From Bacteroidota bacterium (GTDB lineage Bacteria; Bacteroidota; Rhodothermia; Rhodothermales; UBA10348), in contig JACZYD010000016.1 of NCBI GenBank assembly GCA_022571255.1, forward strand, positions 1 through 37,233: a stretch of 37,233 nucleotides of DNA, read 5' to 3'. The notes beneath the pieces are model-generated. The model did no database searches. It worked only from the letters and a program-made list of their open reading frames with translations, and had not been told where the DNA came from. How positions within the stretch are numbered: position 1 is the stretch's first letter; the number at the start of each line of letters is the position of its first letter. This document shows, in pieces, positions 1 through 8,053 of the stretch. Position numbers and translations under genes: made by a program.

Positions 1-156
1 GATCTTCAAAGAAGAAGGACCGGTGAACAATGCGAGATCACGGAAGGAGTGACTGCCTGTTCATTGCACACCCATATCGATATTCGTAATTTTACTGGTC
101 TGTACTGGGACAGATATCAGTCCCGTCTACGGCGTTCAAAAACTGCAGCGTTCAAT
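1..156. other. Leading segment with no assignable gene
   Basis: No complete gene is visible. One + strand frame is open from the window edge to a TGA at 50-52 and could be the last 16 codons of an upstream gene, but it is too short to identify. A short dyad (GGGAC, 8-nt spacer, GTCCC, about 108-125) lies between that stop and the tRNA. It has no T-run, so I do not call it a terminator. Confidence 0.3.
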
Positions 157-227
157 TGCCCGGTCGTCTAATGGCAGGACAGCGGCCTTTGGAGCCGTAG
201 GTGGAGGTTCGAATCCTCCCCGGGCAA
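157..227 (+). tRNA. tRNA-Gln (anticodon TTG)
   Basis: A cloverleaf can be folded by eye. The 7-bp acceptor stem TGCCCGG pairs with CCGGGCA, followed by discriminator A. The anticodon stem GCGGC/GCCGT closes the 7-nt loop CTTTGGA, which gives anticodon TTG and reads CAA (Gln). The T arm is GGAGG-TTCGAAT-CCTCC. The 3' CCA is not encoded: the acceptor is followed by ACGG. It lies just upstream of prs on the same strand and may share a transcript with it. Confidence 0.95.
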
Positions 228-303
228 CGGATTATCGGATACCGACACTACGACGGAGATGGAAGGAAGGACAAACGGGCACGACATTCCCGAAAATATA
301 TCA

Positions 304-1242
304 ATGAGCAGATCCAATCCTATCAGCATTTTTACGGGCCGATCCAACCCGTCGCTGGCACGGTCTATTGCTGAACTTTACGGACAGCAGCTGGGACAGG
401 TTGAGATACGCAATTTTTCAGATGGCGAAATTTATGTCCATTTTGAAGAATCGATTCGTGGCTCGGAAGTTTTCCTGATTCAGAGTACTCATCCCAATGC
501 GGATAACTGGTTTGAGTTGCTTCTGATGCTTGACGCGGCGAAGCGTGCGTCTGCGGATACAATAACTGCCGTGATTCCATATTTCGGCTACGCCAGGCAG
601 GAGCGTAAGGATCAGCCGCGCGTCTCGATCGCCGCTAAACTGATGGCAAACATGCTCGAAACGGCCGGAGTCGAACGAGTACTGACGATGGATTTGCATG
701 CATCGCAGATTCAGGGTTTCTTTGACGTGCCCGTAGACCACCTGTACGGATCAGCGGTTTTCATAGAGCACTTTCGCCAAATGGGACTCGATAACCTGGT
801 TGTTGTTGCTCCGGATGTTGGCGGTATCAAAATGGCCAGAGCATATGCGAAAAGGTTGAATGCCGACCTGGCCCTGATAGACAAACGTCGACCGGCTCAG
901 AATGTCGCAGAAGTCATGCACATTATCGGTGATATCGAAGGGAAAAACGTGATTCTCATCGATGATATGATCGATACAGCAGGTACACTTACCAGTGCGG
1001 CAAATGCGTTGAAAAAGGCCGGAGCACTTGAAATCAGAGCGGCCTGTACGCATCCCTTGTTATCGGGCCCGGCCTATGAACGCATTGAAGATTCTGCGCT
1101 CGTAGAGGTTCTCGTAACAGACACCATACCCCTCGTACGGCCGTCCGCAAAGATTTCCGTCTTGAGTGTAGCCGGAGTCTTCGCTCAAGCCATCGACAGA
1201 ATTTATACGGACAAGTCGGTTTCGACGTTGTTTGTGCCGTAG
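304..1242 (+). CDS. prs: Ribose-phosphate pyrophosphokinase (PRPP synthetase)
   Basis: Makes 5-phosphoribosyl 1-diphosphate from ribose 5-phosphate and ATP in the cytosol. PRPP is used for purine, pyrimidine, NAD, His and Trp synthesis. Family motifs are clear: an FSDGE block near the N-terminus, PYFGYARQERKDQPR in the ATP-binding flexible region, DLHASQIQGFF (metal and ATP binding), DVGGIKMARAYAKRL, and the PRPP loop VILIDDMIDTAGT at about residues 216-228. Length from this ATG is 312 aa, typical for class I enzymes. An in-frame ATG 45 bp upstream (259) would add 15 residues with no family counterpart. A GGAAGGAAGG tract overlaps that upstream ATG rather than preceding the chosen one, so the start is likely but not certain. 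It precedes rplY and pth on the same strand, a commonly conserved order. Confidence 0.96.
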   Translation: MSRSNPISIFTGRSNPSLARSIAELYGQQLGQVEIRNFSDGEIYVHFEESIRGSEVFLIQSTHPNADNWFELLLMLDAAKRASADTITAVIPYFGYARQERKDQPRVSIAAKLMANMLETAGVERVLTMDLHASQIQGFFDVPVDHLYGSAVFIEHFRQMGLDNLVVVAPDVGGIKMARAYAKRLNADLALIDKRRPAQNVAEVMHIIGDIEGKNVILIDDMIDTAGTLTSAANALKKAGALEIRAACTHPLLSGPAYERIEDSALVEVLVTDTIPLVRPSAKISVLSVAGVFAQAIDRIYTDKSVSTLFVP

Positions 1243-1293
1243 GACAGTTTCATTATTGAACGCTGAAAAACCAACGTTAACAGATTATATAGA

Positions 1294-1971
1294 ATGGATT
1301 TTGTAACGCTAGAGGCCGAGCCTCGAACCCCAGGGAAAAAGGAAACGAAACAGGTGCGCAGAGATGGGCACGTACCATGTATACTCTATGGTGCCGCCAC
1401 CGAAACGCTTTCTTTTCAGGTTCCTCAGATGGAATTACGTCCGCTTGTTTTCACAGATCAGTTTCACCGGATTCGTTTGAATCTGGATGGAAAAACATAC
1501 GATTGTGTACTGAAACGTATTGATTTCCATCCGACAGAGGACGTTCCGACTCATGTTGACTTTCAGAGACTTGTGGAGGAAGTAGAAATTCAACTTCGTG
1601 TACCTGTTCACTTTATCGGAGATTCCGTGGGTGTACTGGAGGGAGGCACTCCACAGGAATTCGTCCATAAAATCTCGATCCGGTGTTTGCCAAAAAATAT
1701 TCCGGATAGCATCGACGTAGATATCACATCGCTGGAGATCGGTCAGTCGATACTGGTCCGGGAGTTGAATATTGAGGGAGTGAAGATCAATGCAGCTTCT
1801 GATCAGACCCTGATTGCGATTACTCGTCCGCGTGAAATTGAGGTTGTTGAAGTCGACGAAGAATTGCTCGAAGGTGAAGAAGGGATCGAAGGTGAAGAAG
1901 GACTCGAAGGAGAAGAAGCTGAAAAGGGGGCTAAGGGCGCTGAGGGTGCCACCACAGAGGATAAGGGCTGA
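1294..1971 (+). CDS. rplY: 50S ribosomal protein L25 / general stress protein CTC
   Basis: A 5S rRNA-binding protein of the large ribosomal subunit, of the long CTC type with an N-terminal L25 domain (roughly residues 1-90) and a C-terminal TL5-like beta domain (about 95-180). Supporting blocks are VRRDGHVPCILYG, RIDFHPTEDVPTHVDFQRL and the acidic domain junction VEEVEIQLRVPVHF. The last ~40 residues form a low-complexity acidic tail of EGEEG units, encoded by three 18-bp tandem repeats. Full length is 225 aa, normal for CTC proteins. It follows prs by 51 bp and is followed by pth after about 90 bp, a classic prs-rplY-pth arrangement, so co-transcription is likely. Confidence 0.95.
   Translation: MDFVTLEAEPRTPGKKETKQVRRDGHVPCILYGAATETLSFQVPQMELRPLVFTDQFHRIRLNLDGKTYDCVLKRIDFHPTEDVPTHVDFQRLVEEVEIQLRVPVHFIGDSVGVLEGGTPQEFVHKISIRCLPKNIPDSIDVDITSLEIGQSILVRELNIEGVKINAASDQTLIAITRPREIEVVEVDEELLEGEEGIEGEEGLEGEEAEKGAKGAEGATTEDKG
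1867..1920 (+). repeat. Three 18-bp tandem repeats in the rplY tail
   Basis: Three consecutive 18-bp units (starting CTCGAAGGTGAAGAAGGG, with a few substitutions between copies) encode LEGEEG, IEGEEG and LEGEEA. They are in frame and extend the acidic C-terminal tail of L25. Confidence 0.85.
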
Positions 1972-2061
1972 GATAAATCCAACAGCCGGATTCTCCAGCT
2001 TCAGACCTTTTGTGAGGAACCCGTTTCTTATGCTCAACTTCTACGTGTTACGCAACATCAA

Positions 2062-2631
2062 ATGGCTGTTTCAAAACGCCTGATTGTCGGTCTTGGAAAT
2101 CCTGGTACGGAATACTCGAAGACCAGGCACAACGTGGGCTTTGAAGTCATTGATCTGCTTTCGGAAAAACTGAAAATCAAGTTCAAGACGAAGGGTGAGG
2201 CAGTGATTGGCTGGGGCTCCTGGAAGGGCTGGCCGCTCGGTCTCTTGAAGCCGCTTACCTATATGAACAGGAGCGGATTGGCCGTGGAAAAAATTGTTCG
2301 TTCCAACAAGCTCGGGGCAAAAGATATTATTGTCGTTCTGGATGATATTAACCTGCCCGTCGGGAAAACAAGAATCAGGGCCGGTGGAGGTCATGGGGGC
2401 CACAACGGCTTGGAGGACATCATCGATTGGCTTGATGACGATTCGTTTCCGAGGCTTCGGATCGGTATTGGAAGCGATTTCGAACGTGGCGGGCAGTCGA
2501 ATTATGTTCTATCACCTTTTGAAGACGATGAGCGACAGGCGATTGATGAGGCGGTTTCGAAAGCTGCCGACGCAGTGCTTTTTTTCGTCTCGGGAGGAAT
2601 TGAAACGGTCATGAATCAATTTAATCGATGA
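2062..2631 (+). CDS. pth: Peptidyl-tRNA hydrolase
   Basis: Releases tRNA from peptidyl-tRNA that drops off the ribosome, in the cytosol. All family landmarks are visible at expected spacing: LGNPGTEYSKTRHNVGF with Asn13 and catalytic His23, YMNRSG with Asn69, LDDINLPVG with Asp94/95, and GGGHGGHNGL with Asn115. These match Asn10, His20, Asn68, Asp93 and Asn114 of the E. coli enzyme. Length is 189 aa, normal. The stop codon lies inside an 18-bp tandem duplication, but both copies carry the same TGA so the protein is unaffected. It sits directly downstream of rplY. Confidence 0.96.
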   Translation: MAVSKRLIVGLGNPGTEYSKTRHNVGFEVIDLLSEKLKIKFKTKGEAVIGWGSWKGWPLGLLKPLTYMNRSGLAVEKIVRSNKLGAKDIIVVLDDINLPVGKTRIRAGGGHGGHNGLEDIIDWLDDDSFPRLRIGIGSDFERGGQSNYVLSPFEDDERQAIDEAVSKAADAVLFFVSGGIETVMNQFNR

Positions 2632-2658
2632 CTCACGTCGAATCGATGACTCACGTCG
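2623..2658 (+). repeat. Perfect 18-bp tandem duplication across the pth stop
   Basis: AATCGATGACTCACGTCG occurs twice without a mismatch, back to back. The first copy contains the pth stop codon. The second copy starts 10 bases after it. Confidence 0.95.
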
Positions 2659-2858
2659 AATAATTGGTTAACGGGTGTAAAACTATTCCAAAACAGGGTA
2701 ATTTGGTTGCGCACCAGAATCGCGATTGCATACTGTCAATTTTGCGATCAAACATGATTGTGGACCTGGTGGAGACATCAATTTTGGAATCAGATATTCA
2801 GAACCGGGTCCAAGTCTATTTTTCCTGAACGAACAGAAAGCGGAGGGCAAACGCCTAC

Positions 2859-4937
2859 ATGGACGCTGCAATGATTATGTATTTGGTTCCTGTCACTGGG
2901 ATAATCGCACTACTCTATGCCTATTCCCGTGCACGGTGGGTAGTTAAACAGGACGCCGGGACCGACGCCATGATAGAAATTGCCGGCCACATTGCCGAAG
3001 GCGCACGTGCCTTTCTGCGTCGGCAGTACCGCGTCCTGAGCATCTTTGTAATCTCCGTTGCGGCCCTGCTGGCATTCGTGAGCAGCAATAACCCGGATTC
3101 GTCGCCATTGATAGCGATATCGTTTGTGATAGGCGCCCTGTGCTCAGGTACTGCAGGTTTCATTGGAATGAATGTGGCGACAAAAGCCAACGTCCGAACC
3201 ACGCAGGCGGCTCGGACGGGCCTGGGGCCTGCCTTGAATGTCGCCTTTTCCGGCGGCCTGGTGATGGGACTGAGTGTAGTTGGTTTAGGCGTGATTGGAC
3301 TCGGAGGACTCTTTATCATCTACAGTAACTTGTGGGATACCGTTCGGGTGATCAACGTCCTTTCGGGATTCTCACTCGGAGCTTCTTCCATTGCACTTTT
3401 TGCTCGCGTGGGCGGTGGGATTTATACCAAAGCCGCCGATGTGGGTGCTGATCTGGCGGGAAAGGTGTACGAGGGTATTCCGGAAGACGACCCGCGGAAC
3501 CCGGCTACCATCGCCGACAATGTGGGTGATAATGTAGGCGATGTGGCTGGAATGGGCGCCGACCTCTTCGAAAGTTACGTGGGATCGATTATCGCAACGA
3601 TGGTTCTGGGAGCGGCTTTTATCCCGGCCTTCCGTTCAGCTTCCGATGTCACTGATATCGGAGCCGTATTGCTTCCGCTTGTGATCGCCGGAGTCGGCAT
3701 ACTCGTGGCCATCGTAGGTTCATTTTTCGTTAAAGTAAAAGAAGGTGATAGCCCGCAGAAAGCCCTCAACATGGGTGAGTTCGGAGCGTCATTTATTATG
3801 GCGATCCTATCGTATTTCATCATCATATTTATGATGCCTGAAACGTGGTCGGTAGGCGAAAATACGTATACTTCAATCGGCGTGTTTTACGCTGTACTGA
3901 TCGGTCTGGGCGCAGGCGTGATGATAGGAATGATCACGGAGTATTACACGTCCACACACCGCCGACCCGTAATAGCCTTGGCCAAACAAAGCGTAACCGG
4001 ATCAGCGACGAACGTTATTGCCGGGCTCAGTCTCGGGATGTATTCAACCGGTATTCCGGCCATTATTCTGGCACTTGCCATCATCGGGGCGTTCACTTTC
4101 GCCGGTCTTTACGGTATCGCTATCGCGGCTCTCGGTATGCTCTCTGTTACGGGAATTCAACTCGCGGTTGATGCCTACGGCCCTATTTCGGACAACGCTG
4201 GCGGAATTGCTGAAATGGCTAAATTGCCAGCCGAGGTCCGAGAGCGTACGGATGAACTGGATGCAGTCGGAAACACGACCGCGGCGATCGGAAAAGGATT
4301 TGCCATCGGTTCTGCAGCACTGACGGCCCTGGCTCTTTTCGCGGCCTTCATGCAGCAGGCCGACATAGACAGCATCGACGTGGCTAATCCCGTTATTCTC
4401 GCGGGCGTATTGCTCGGCGCGATGCTGCCTTATGTGTTCAGCGCAATGTCCATGGCCGCTGTCGGACGAGCAGCCGGAGAAATGATCAAAGAGGTAGGAC
4501 GTCAGTTTGCAGAAATCCCTGGTCTGCGAGAAGGAACGGCTCAGGCCGACTTCGTTCGATGTGTAGATATTTCGACTAAAGCTGCTATTCGTGAAATGAT
4601 ACTTCCGGGAATTCTTGCGATATCAGCTCCGATTATTATCGGAATGATCGACAAACATATGCTGGGTGGATTGCTTGTAGGTGTCACCGTTTCCGGTGTT
4701 TTATTAGCCATCTTCCAGTCGAACGCCGGTGGTGCATGGGATAACGCCAAGAAACTGATCGAAGGAACGATTGAGATCGACGGCGTTAGTTACGGAAAAG
4801 GAAGCGACACGCACAAGGCGGCCGTCGTAGGTGATACTGTAGGTGATCCTCTCAAGGATACTTCCGGGCCGAGTCTCAACATTCTGATCAAGTTGATTGC
4901 TGTTGTGGCTCTCGTTATTGCTCCGCTGATCAGGTGA
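2859..4937 (+). CDS. hppA: Membrane-bound ion-translocating pyrophosphatase, K+-dependent type
   Basis: An integral membrane enzyme that couples PPi hydrolysis to H+ or Na+ export. Length is 692 aa with about 16 hydrophobic segments, as in the family. The substrate signature is present (DVGADLAGK, then [21 protein letters not shown]), as is the C-terminal loop DNAKK...[20 protein letters not shown]. The segment [10 protein letters not shown] at about residue 470 has the Ala found in K+-dependent enzymes, where K+-independent ones have Lys. The Glu in LFES (about residue 236) is at the position of the Thermotoga Na+-pump Glu, which hints at Na+ transport but does not prove it. Odd point: the usual Lys-Val-Glu after the signature reads Lys-Val-Tyr-Glu here (Tyr204). 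The start is a reasonable ATG; Met5 or Met7 are alternatives. Confidence 0.95.
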   Translation: MDAAMIMYLVPVTGIIALLYAYSRARWVVKQDAGTDAMIEIAGHIAEGARAFLRRQYRVLSIFVISVAALLAFVSSNNPDSSPLIAISFVIGALCSGTAGFIGMNVATKANVRTTQAARTGLGPALNVAFSGGLVMGLSVVGLGVIGLGGLFIIYSNLWDTVRVINVLSGFSLGASSIALFARVGGGIYTKAADVGADLAGKVYEGIPEDDPRNPATIADNVGDNVGDVAGMGADLFESYVGSIIATMVLGAAFIPAFRSASDVTDIGAVLLPLVIAGVGILVAIVGSFFVKVKEGDSPQKALNMGEFGASFIMAILSYFIIIFMMPETWSVGENTYTSIGVFYAVLIGLGAGVMIGMITEYYTSTHRRPVIALAKQSVTGSATNVIAGLSLGMYSTGIPAIILALAIIGAFTFAGLYGIAIAALGMLSVTGIQLAVDAYGPISDNAGGIAEMAKLPAEVRERTDELDAVGNTTAAIGKGFAIGSAALTALALFAAFMQQADIDSIDVANPVILAGVLLGAMLPYVFSAMSMAAVGRAAGEMIKEVGRQFAEIPGLREGTAQADFVRCVDISTKAAIREMILPGILAISAPIIIGMIDKHMLGGLLVGVTVSGVLLAIFQSNAGGAWDNAKKLIEGTIEIDGVSYGKGSDTHKAAVVGDTVGDPLKDTSGPSLNILIKLIAVVALVIAPLIR

Positions 4938-4974
4938 TCAACTTCCTCTGCAGATCGACTAATCGAGTATTTTC

Positions 4975-6801
4975 ATGGCCAGGATTGAAGTCACAATGCC
5001 CAAAATGGGTGAAAGCATTACCGAAGGAACGGTAATAGAGTGGCACAAGCAGCTTGGCGACTCCATCGAACTCGATGAGTCGTTGCTTGAGATCGGAACT
5101 GACAAGGTAGATACGGATGTGCCATCGCCAGTAGCCGGAATCCTGGCAGAAATACTGGTACAGGAGGGCGAGGTGGTCGATGTGGGTACAGTCATTGGGC
5201 TTATCGAGACCGATGGGGCCGCCGAGACCGATGGGGCCGCCGAGACCGATGGGGCCGCCGAGACTGATGGGGCCGTCGAGACCGAAACATCTGTTGAGCC
5301 GAAAGGCGCGAAATTGGAAGACTCGAAGGCGGAAGATCCCCCTGAGGTGGAAGAGGTGGAAGTTGCGGAGATATCAGCTGTCGGCGTGACCGTACAGGTA
5401 ATCATGCCCAAAATGGGCGAAAGTATCGTTGAAGGGACCGTACTGAATTGGGCGAAGGCCGAAGGCGACAAAATTGAGTTGGATGAAACGCTTCTCGAAA
5501 TCGCCACGGACAAGGTGGATACGGAAGTGCCTTCTCCAGCCGCCGGTACACTCATTGAAATTCTGGTTCCCGAAGGTGAGACCGTGGACGTGGGCACTCA
5601 TATTGCCACGATTGCAACGCGTGCATCTTCCAACAAAGGTGCGGCGTCTTCGGCAAACGTGGCAGGACAAGGATCATCCCCGGCTCTGGATACACAGTCC
5701 TCAGAGCGGGCGACTGCCGCGCCAACCACACCGACTGCCCCCGCCGCGTCAACCACACCAACCGTGGGCCCGACAGAAGCTGTTTCGTCGCCGGGGTCAT
5801 TATCCCGAAACCTGGCCGATGGTCGGTTCCTTTCGCCGCTTGTCAGATCCATTGCCGAAGCTGAAGGGGTTACGCTTGCAGAGTTGACGTCTTTGAAGGG
5901 CAGCGGTCGTGGTGGGCGCATCTCGAAGAAGGATGTATTAGCGTATGTGAAATCCCGCACGAGGGGTTCTGCGCCGACTACTTCCGGTGGTCAGGGAAGT
6001 GACAGAAAAAATGCTGCGGTTACAGCCGGTGCCGCATCCAGACGGTTACTTTCAGCAGAACTTGCGGTGCCCGCCACAGCAACAGGAGACCGGGTGGAAG
6101 TGGTCAAGATGGACCGTATGCGCCGGATCATTTCGGAACACATGATTCATTCCGTGACGACTTCGGCGCATGTTACATCGTTCGCTGAAGTGGACGTGTC
6201 TCGACTGGTTCGAATGCGTGAAAGAAACAAAGAAGCCTTTCTTGCCCGCGAAGGAGTCAAATTGACGTACACGCCATTTTTCGTGTTCGCAGCCGTCGAA
6301 GCGCTGAGGGAGCATCCGATCCTTAATGCGTCCGTGCAAGGAACAGACATCCACTACAAGAAAGATTATCATATTGGAATAGCCGTCGCCATAGGCAAGA
6401 CGGGACTGGTAGTACCTGTCATTCATAATGCGGGCCAGAAAAATATTGTAGGCCTTGCACACGCAGCTTCTGATCTTGCGATCCGAACCCGGAGTAAACA
6501 ACTTCTTCCGGATCAACTTCAGGGTGGCACCTTCACGGTCACCAATATTGGATCGCTCGGGTCCATTATGGGAACACCGATCATTCACCAGCCACAGGTT
6601 GGAATTCTGGCGACCGGAGCGATCACAAAGAGGCCGGTTGTCATCGAAGATCCCATACTTGGAGATACCATTGGCATCCGAAGCATGATGTACGTGTCTC
6701 TGTCGTATGACCACAGGATCGTTGATGGTGCCATGGGCTCGTCTTTTCTGGCAAAATTCAGAGATGTCATCGAGTCTCTGGACCCGACCGAAGAGATCTG
6801 A
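4975..6801 (+). CDS. 2-oxoacid dehydrogenase complex E2 (dihydrolipoyl acyltransferase), two lipoyl domains
   Basis: The core subunit that carries the acyl group on lipoyl-lysine and transfers it to CoA. Domains in order: lipoyl domain 1 (about 1-78, lipoylated Lys44 in GTDKVDT); an acidic linker of ETDGAA repeats; lipoyl domain 2 (about 140-215, Lys180 in ATDKVDT); an Ala/Pro/Thr-rich linker; the E3/E1-binding peripheral domain (about 285-322, FLSPLVRSIAEAEGV ... GRGGRISKKDV); and the catalytic domain (about 365-605) ending in the active-site motif DHRIVDG with His580. Length is 608 aa, consistent with a two-lipoyl E2. Substrate (pyruvate, branched-chain or 2-oxoglutarate) cannot be read from motifs alone. 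The fused E1 at 25.9-28.1 kb is a plausible partner. No E3 is in the window. A hairpin terminator follows the stop codon. Confidence 0.93.
   Translation: MARIEVTMPKMGESITEGTVIEWHKQLGDSIELDESLLEIGTDKVDTDVPSPVAGILAEILVQEGEVVDVGTVIGLIETDGAAETDGAAETDGAAETDGAVETETSVEPKGAKLEDSKAEDPPEVEEVEVAEISAVGVTVQVIMPKMGESIVEGTVLNWAKAEGDKIELDETLLEIATDKVDTEVPSPAAGTLIEILVPEGETVDVGTHIATIATRASSNKGAASSANVAGQGSSPALDTQSSERATAAPTTPTAPAASTTPTVGPTEAVSSPGSLSRNLADGRFLSPLVRSIAEAEGVTLAELTSLKGSGRGGRISKKDVLAYVKSRTRGSAPTTSGGQGSDRKNAAVTAGAASRRLLSAELAVPATATGDRVEVVKMDRMRRIISEHMIHSVTTSAHVTSFAEVDVSRLVRMRERNKEAFLAREGVKLTYTPFFVFAAVEALREHPILNASVQGTDIHYKKDYHIGIAVAIGKTGLVVPVIHNAGQKNIVGLAHAASDLAIRTRSKQLLPDQLQGGTFTVTNIGSLGSIMGTPIIHQPQVGILATGAITKRPVVIEDPILGDTIGIRSMMYVSLSYDHRIVDGAMGSSFLAKFRDVIESLDPTEEI
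5206..5277 (+). repeat. Four 18-bp tandem repeats in the E2 linker
   Basis: Four units of GAGACCGATGGGGCCGCC follow one another; three are identical and the fourth has two changes. They encode ETDGAA, ETDGAA, ETDGAA and ETDGAV in the flexible linker after lipoyl domain 1. Confidence 0.95.
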
Positions 6802-6822
6802 AAAACGCTAAACTGCGTTTTT
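6801..6822 (+). terminator. Probable intrinsic terminator after the E2 gene
   Basis: AAAAACGC - TAAACT - GCGTTTTT forms an 8-bp stem with a 6-nt loop and ends in a T-run. It begins at the last base of the E2 stop codon. Only three pairs are G-C, so it may be weak, but the position is right. Confidence 0.65.
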
Positions 6823-6987
6823 CCGTCGTAGTAATCTGACGTATCCGGAGATCAATTTCCGTTATTGACAATGTCCGTGATGTACGTTTCCTTTACTTTC
6901 GGGATGTATGTCATGTGATATTCCGTTATATAAAAGGAGATCATCAAGGGCACAGCCCCGACCGTTTTCACAGTTCATCCGAATAAC

Positions 6988-7932
6988 ATGCCCCGAAGCG
7001 AAGTCGTTGCCGGTTCCGAAAACGAACAGGACGAAGTTCTGGACCTCTCGATTCTGGAACTCCAAAGCAGGATTCAGAACTTTCTGGGGGAATATCTTTC
7101 AGAAAGGAGTCGTGAGACAGTGGGCACATATCGCCGTTCTTTGAATGAATTCGAGCGGTGGTTTGTGAAGCGATCCGTGCATTGCAGATTCAGGTCATCA
7201 GATATTGAGGCCTACAAGAAGTATCTGATGTTCGAAAAGGGTCTGCACGAGGTATCCGTGTCTACATATCTCACGGCCGTCAGACGATTGTGCCAGTATC
7301 TGGTTGATGTCGGACTTCTTGGCGAGAATCCGGCCCGGTCCGTGAAAGGCAATCGCCGACCGACGTCTCATTCACGAAAGGCATTGACCCGGACCGAGGT
7401 CGAGGTGCTTCTTGGCTCTCTTCCAGATGAAACGGAAATAGATCTTCGCGACCGCGCGATGATTTATCTGATGCTGTACGGGGGTATGAGTGAGATCGAA
7501 ATTGTACGGGCTGATATGCAGGACTTGGATCAGACACTGCTGGGTTGGTATTTGAGAGTCCAGGGGAAAGGGCACACTGCGAAGGATCAACAAGTTCCTA
7601 TAGATCTTCCTGTAATCAACGCCATTCGATTGTATCTGGATGCCAGGCAACGCATCCGGCCCGAGGACCCGCTGTTTGTCTCACACGGACATCGAAGTGA
7701 CGGACAGCGACTGAACACGAGATCAGTTCGCAGCAGAATAAATCACCATCTGACTGTGGCCGGTGTCAAAAGGCCGGGTATCTCGCCGCACAGTCTCACG
7801 CATACCGCAGCATTGATCTGGTTGAACGATGGTATGTCTGTGGAAGATGTCCGCCGGCGGATGCGCCACGGCACGCTTGATACCACAATGATCTACTTCA
7901 AACAGCAGGGATCGCTCTCAAGCTCCGAGTAG
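6988..7932 (+). CDS. Tyrosine-recombinase (XerC/D-like) family protein lacking both catalytic arginines
   Basis: Two-domain architecture of tyrosine recombinases: an N-terminal SAM-like core-binding domain (about 25-115) and a C-terminal catalytic domain (about 130-305). Length is 314 aa, normal. The nucleophile region is intact: RHGTLDTTMIYFK carries His294 and Tyr303. The beta-hairpin Lys194 (QGKGH) and His268 are also present. However, Arg I, normally in GLR-x-SE, is replaced (YGGMSE, Gly166), and Arg II of the HxLRH box is Thr271 (HSLTHT). Both changes are clear in the nucleotides, and no frameshift is needed to read through. In known family members these arginines hold the scissile phosphate, so the protein may bind DNA without cutting it, or have reduced activity. 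I give no gene symbol because a true XerC/XerD role is doubtful. It is followed tail-to-tail by porQ. Confidence 0.85.
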   Translation: MPRSEVVAGSENEQDEVLDLSILELQSRIQNFLGEYLSERSRETVGTYRRSLNEFERWFVKRSVHCRFRSSDIEAYKKYLMFEKGLHEVSVSTYLTAVRRLCQYLVDVGLLGENPARSVKGNRRPTSHSRKALTRTEVEVLLGSLPDETEIDLRDRAMIYLMLYGGMSEIEIVRADMQDLDQTLLGWYLRVQGKGHTAKDQQVPIDLPVINAIRLYLDARQRIRPEDPLFVSHGHRSDGQRLNTRSVRSRINHHLTVAGVKRPGISPHSLTHTAALIWLNDGMSVEDVRRRMRHGTLDTTMIYFKQQGSLSSSE

Positions 7933-8053
7933 CGTGGGAGGGCCGATCCGTCAGCGTCGTGGGCCGACCAGGGAAGAACCGCAGGCGAATCAAGATAACC
8001 GCAGGGGGAGTACCAGGACAGCGGCGGGAGTATCACGGAGTGCGAAAGGCGTG

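Noticed and set aside
259-303. Earlier start for prs
   Set aside because: The added 15 residues have no counterpart in the family, and the purine tract there overlaps the upstream ATG rather than preceding it at normal spacing.
5206-5277. Possible CRISPR-like array
   Set aside because: The repeats are contiguous with no spacers and lie in a coding linker; no cas genes are in the window.
4959-5597. Antisense open frame with SVSAAP repeats, and + strand frame with MGPPRP repeats, across the E2 linker
   Set aside because: Both are other-frame readings of the 18-bp repeat inside the E2 gene, which is clearly coding in its own frame.
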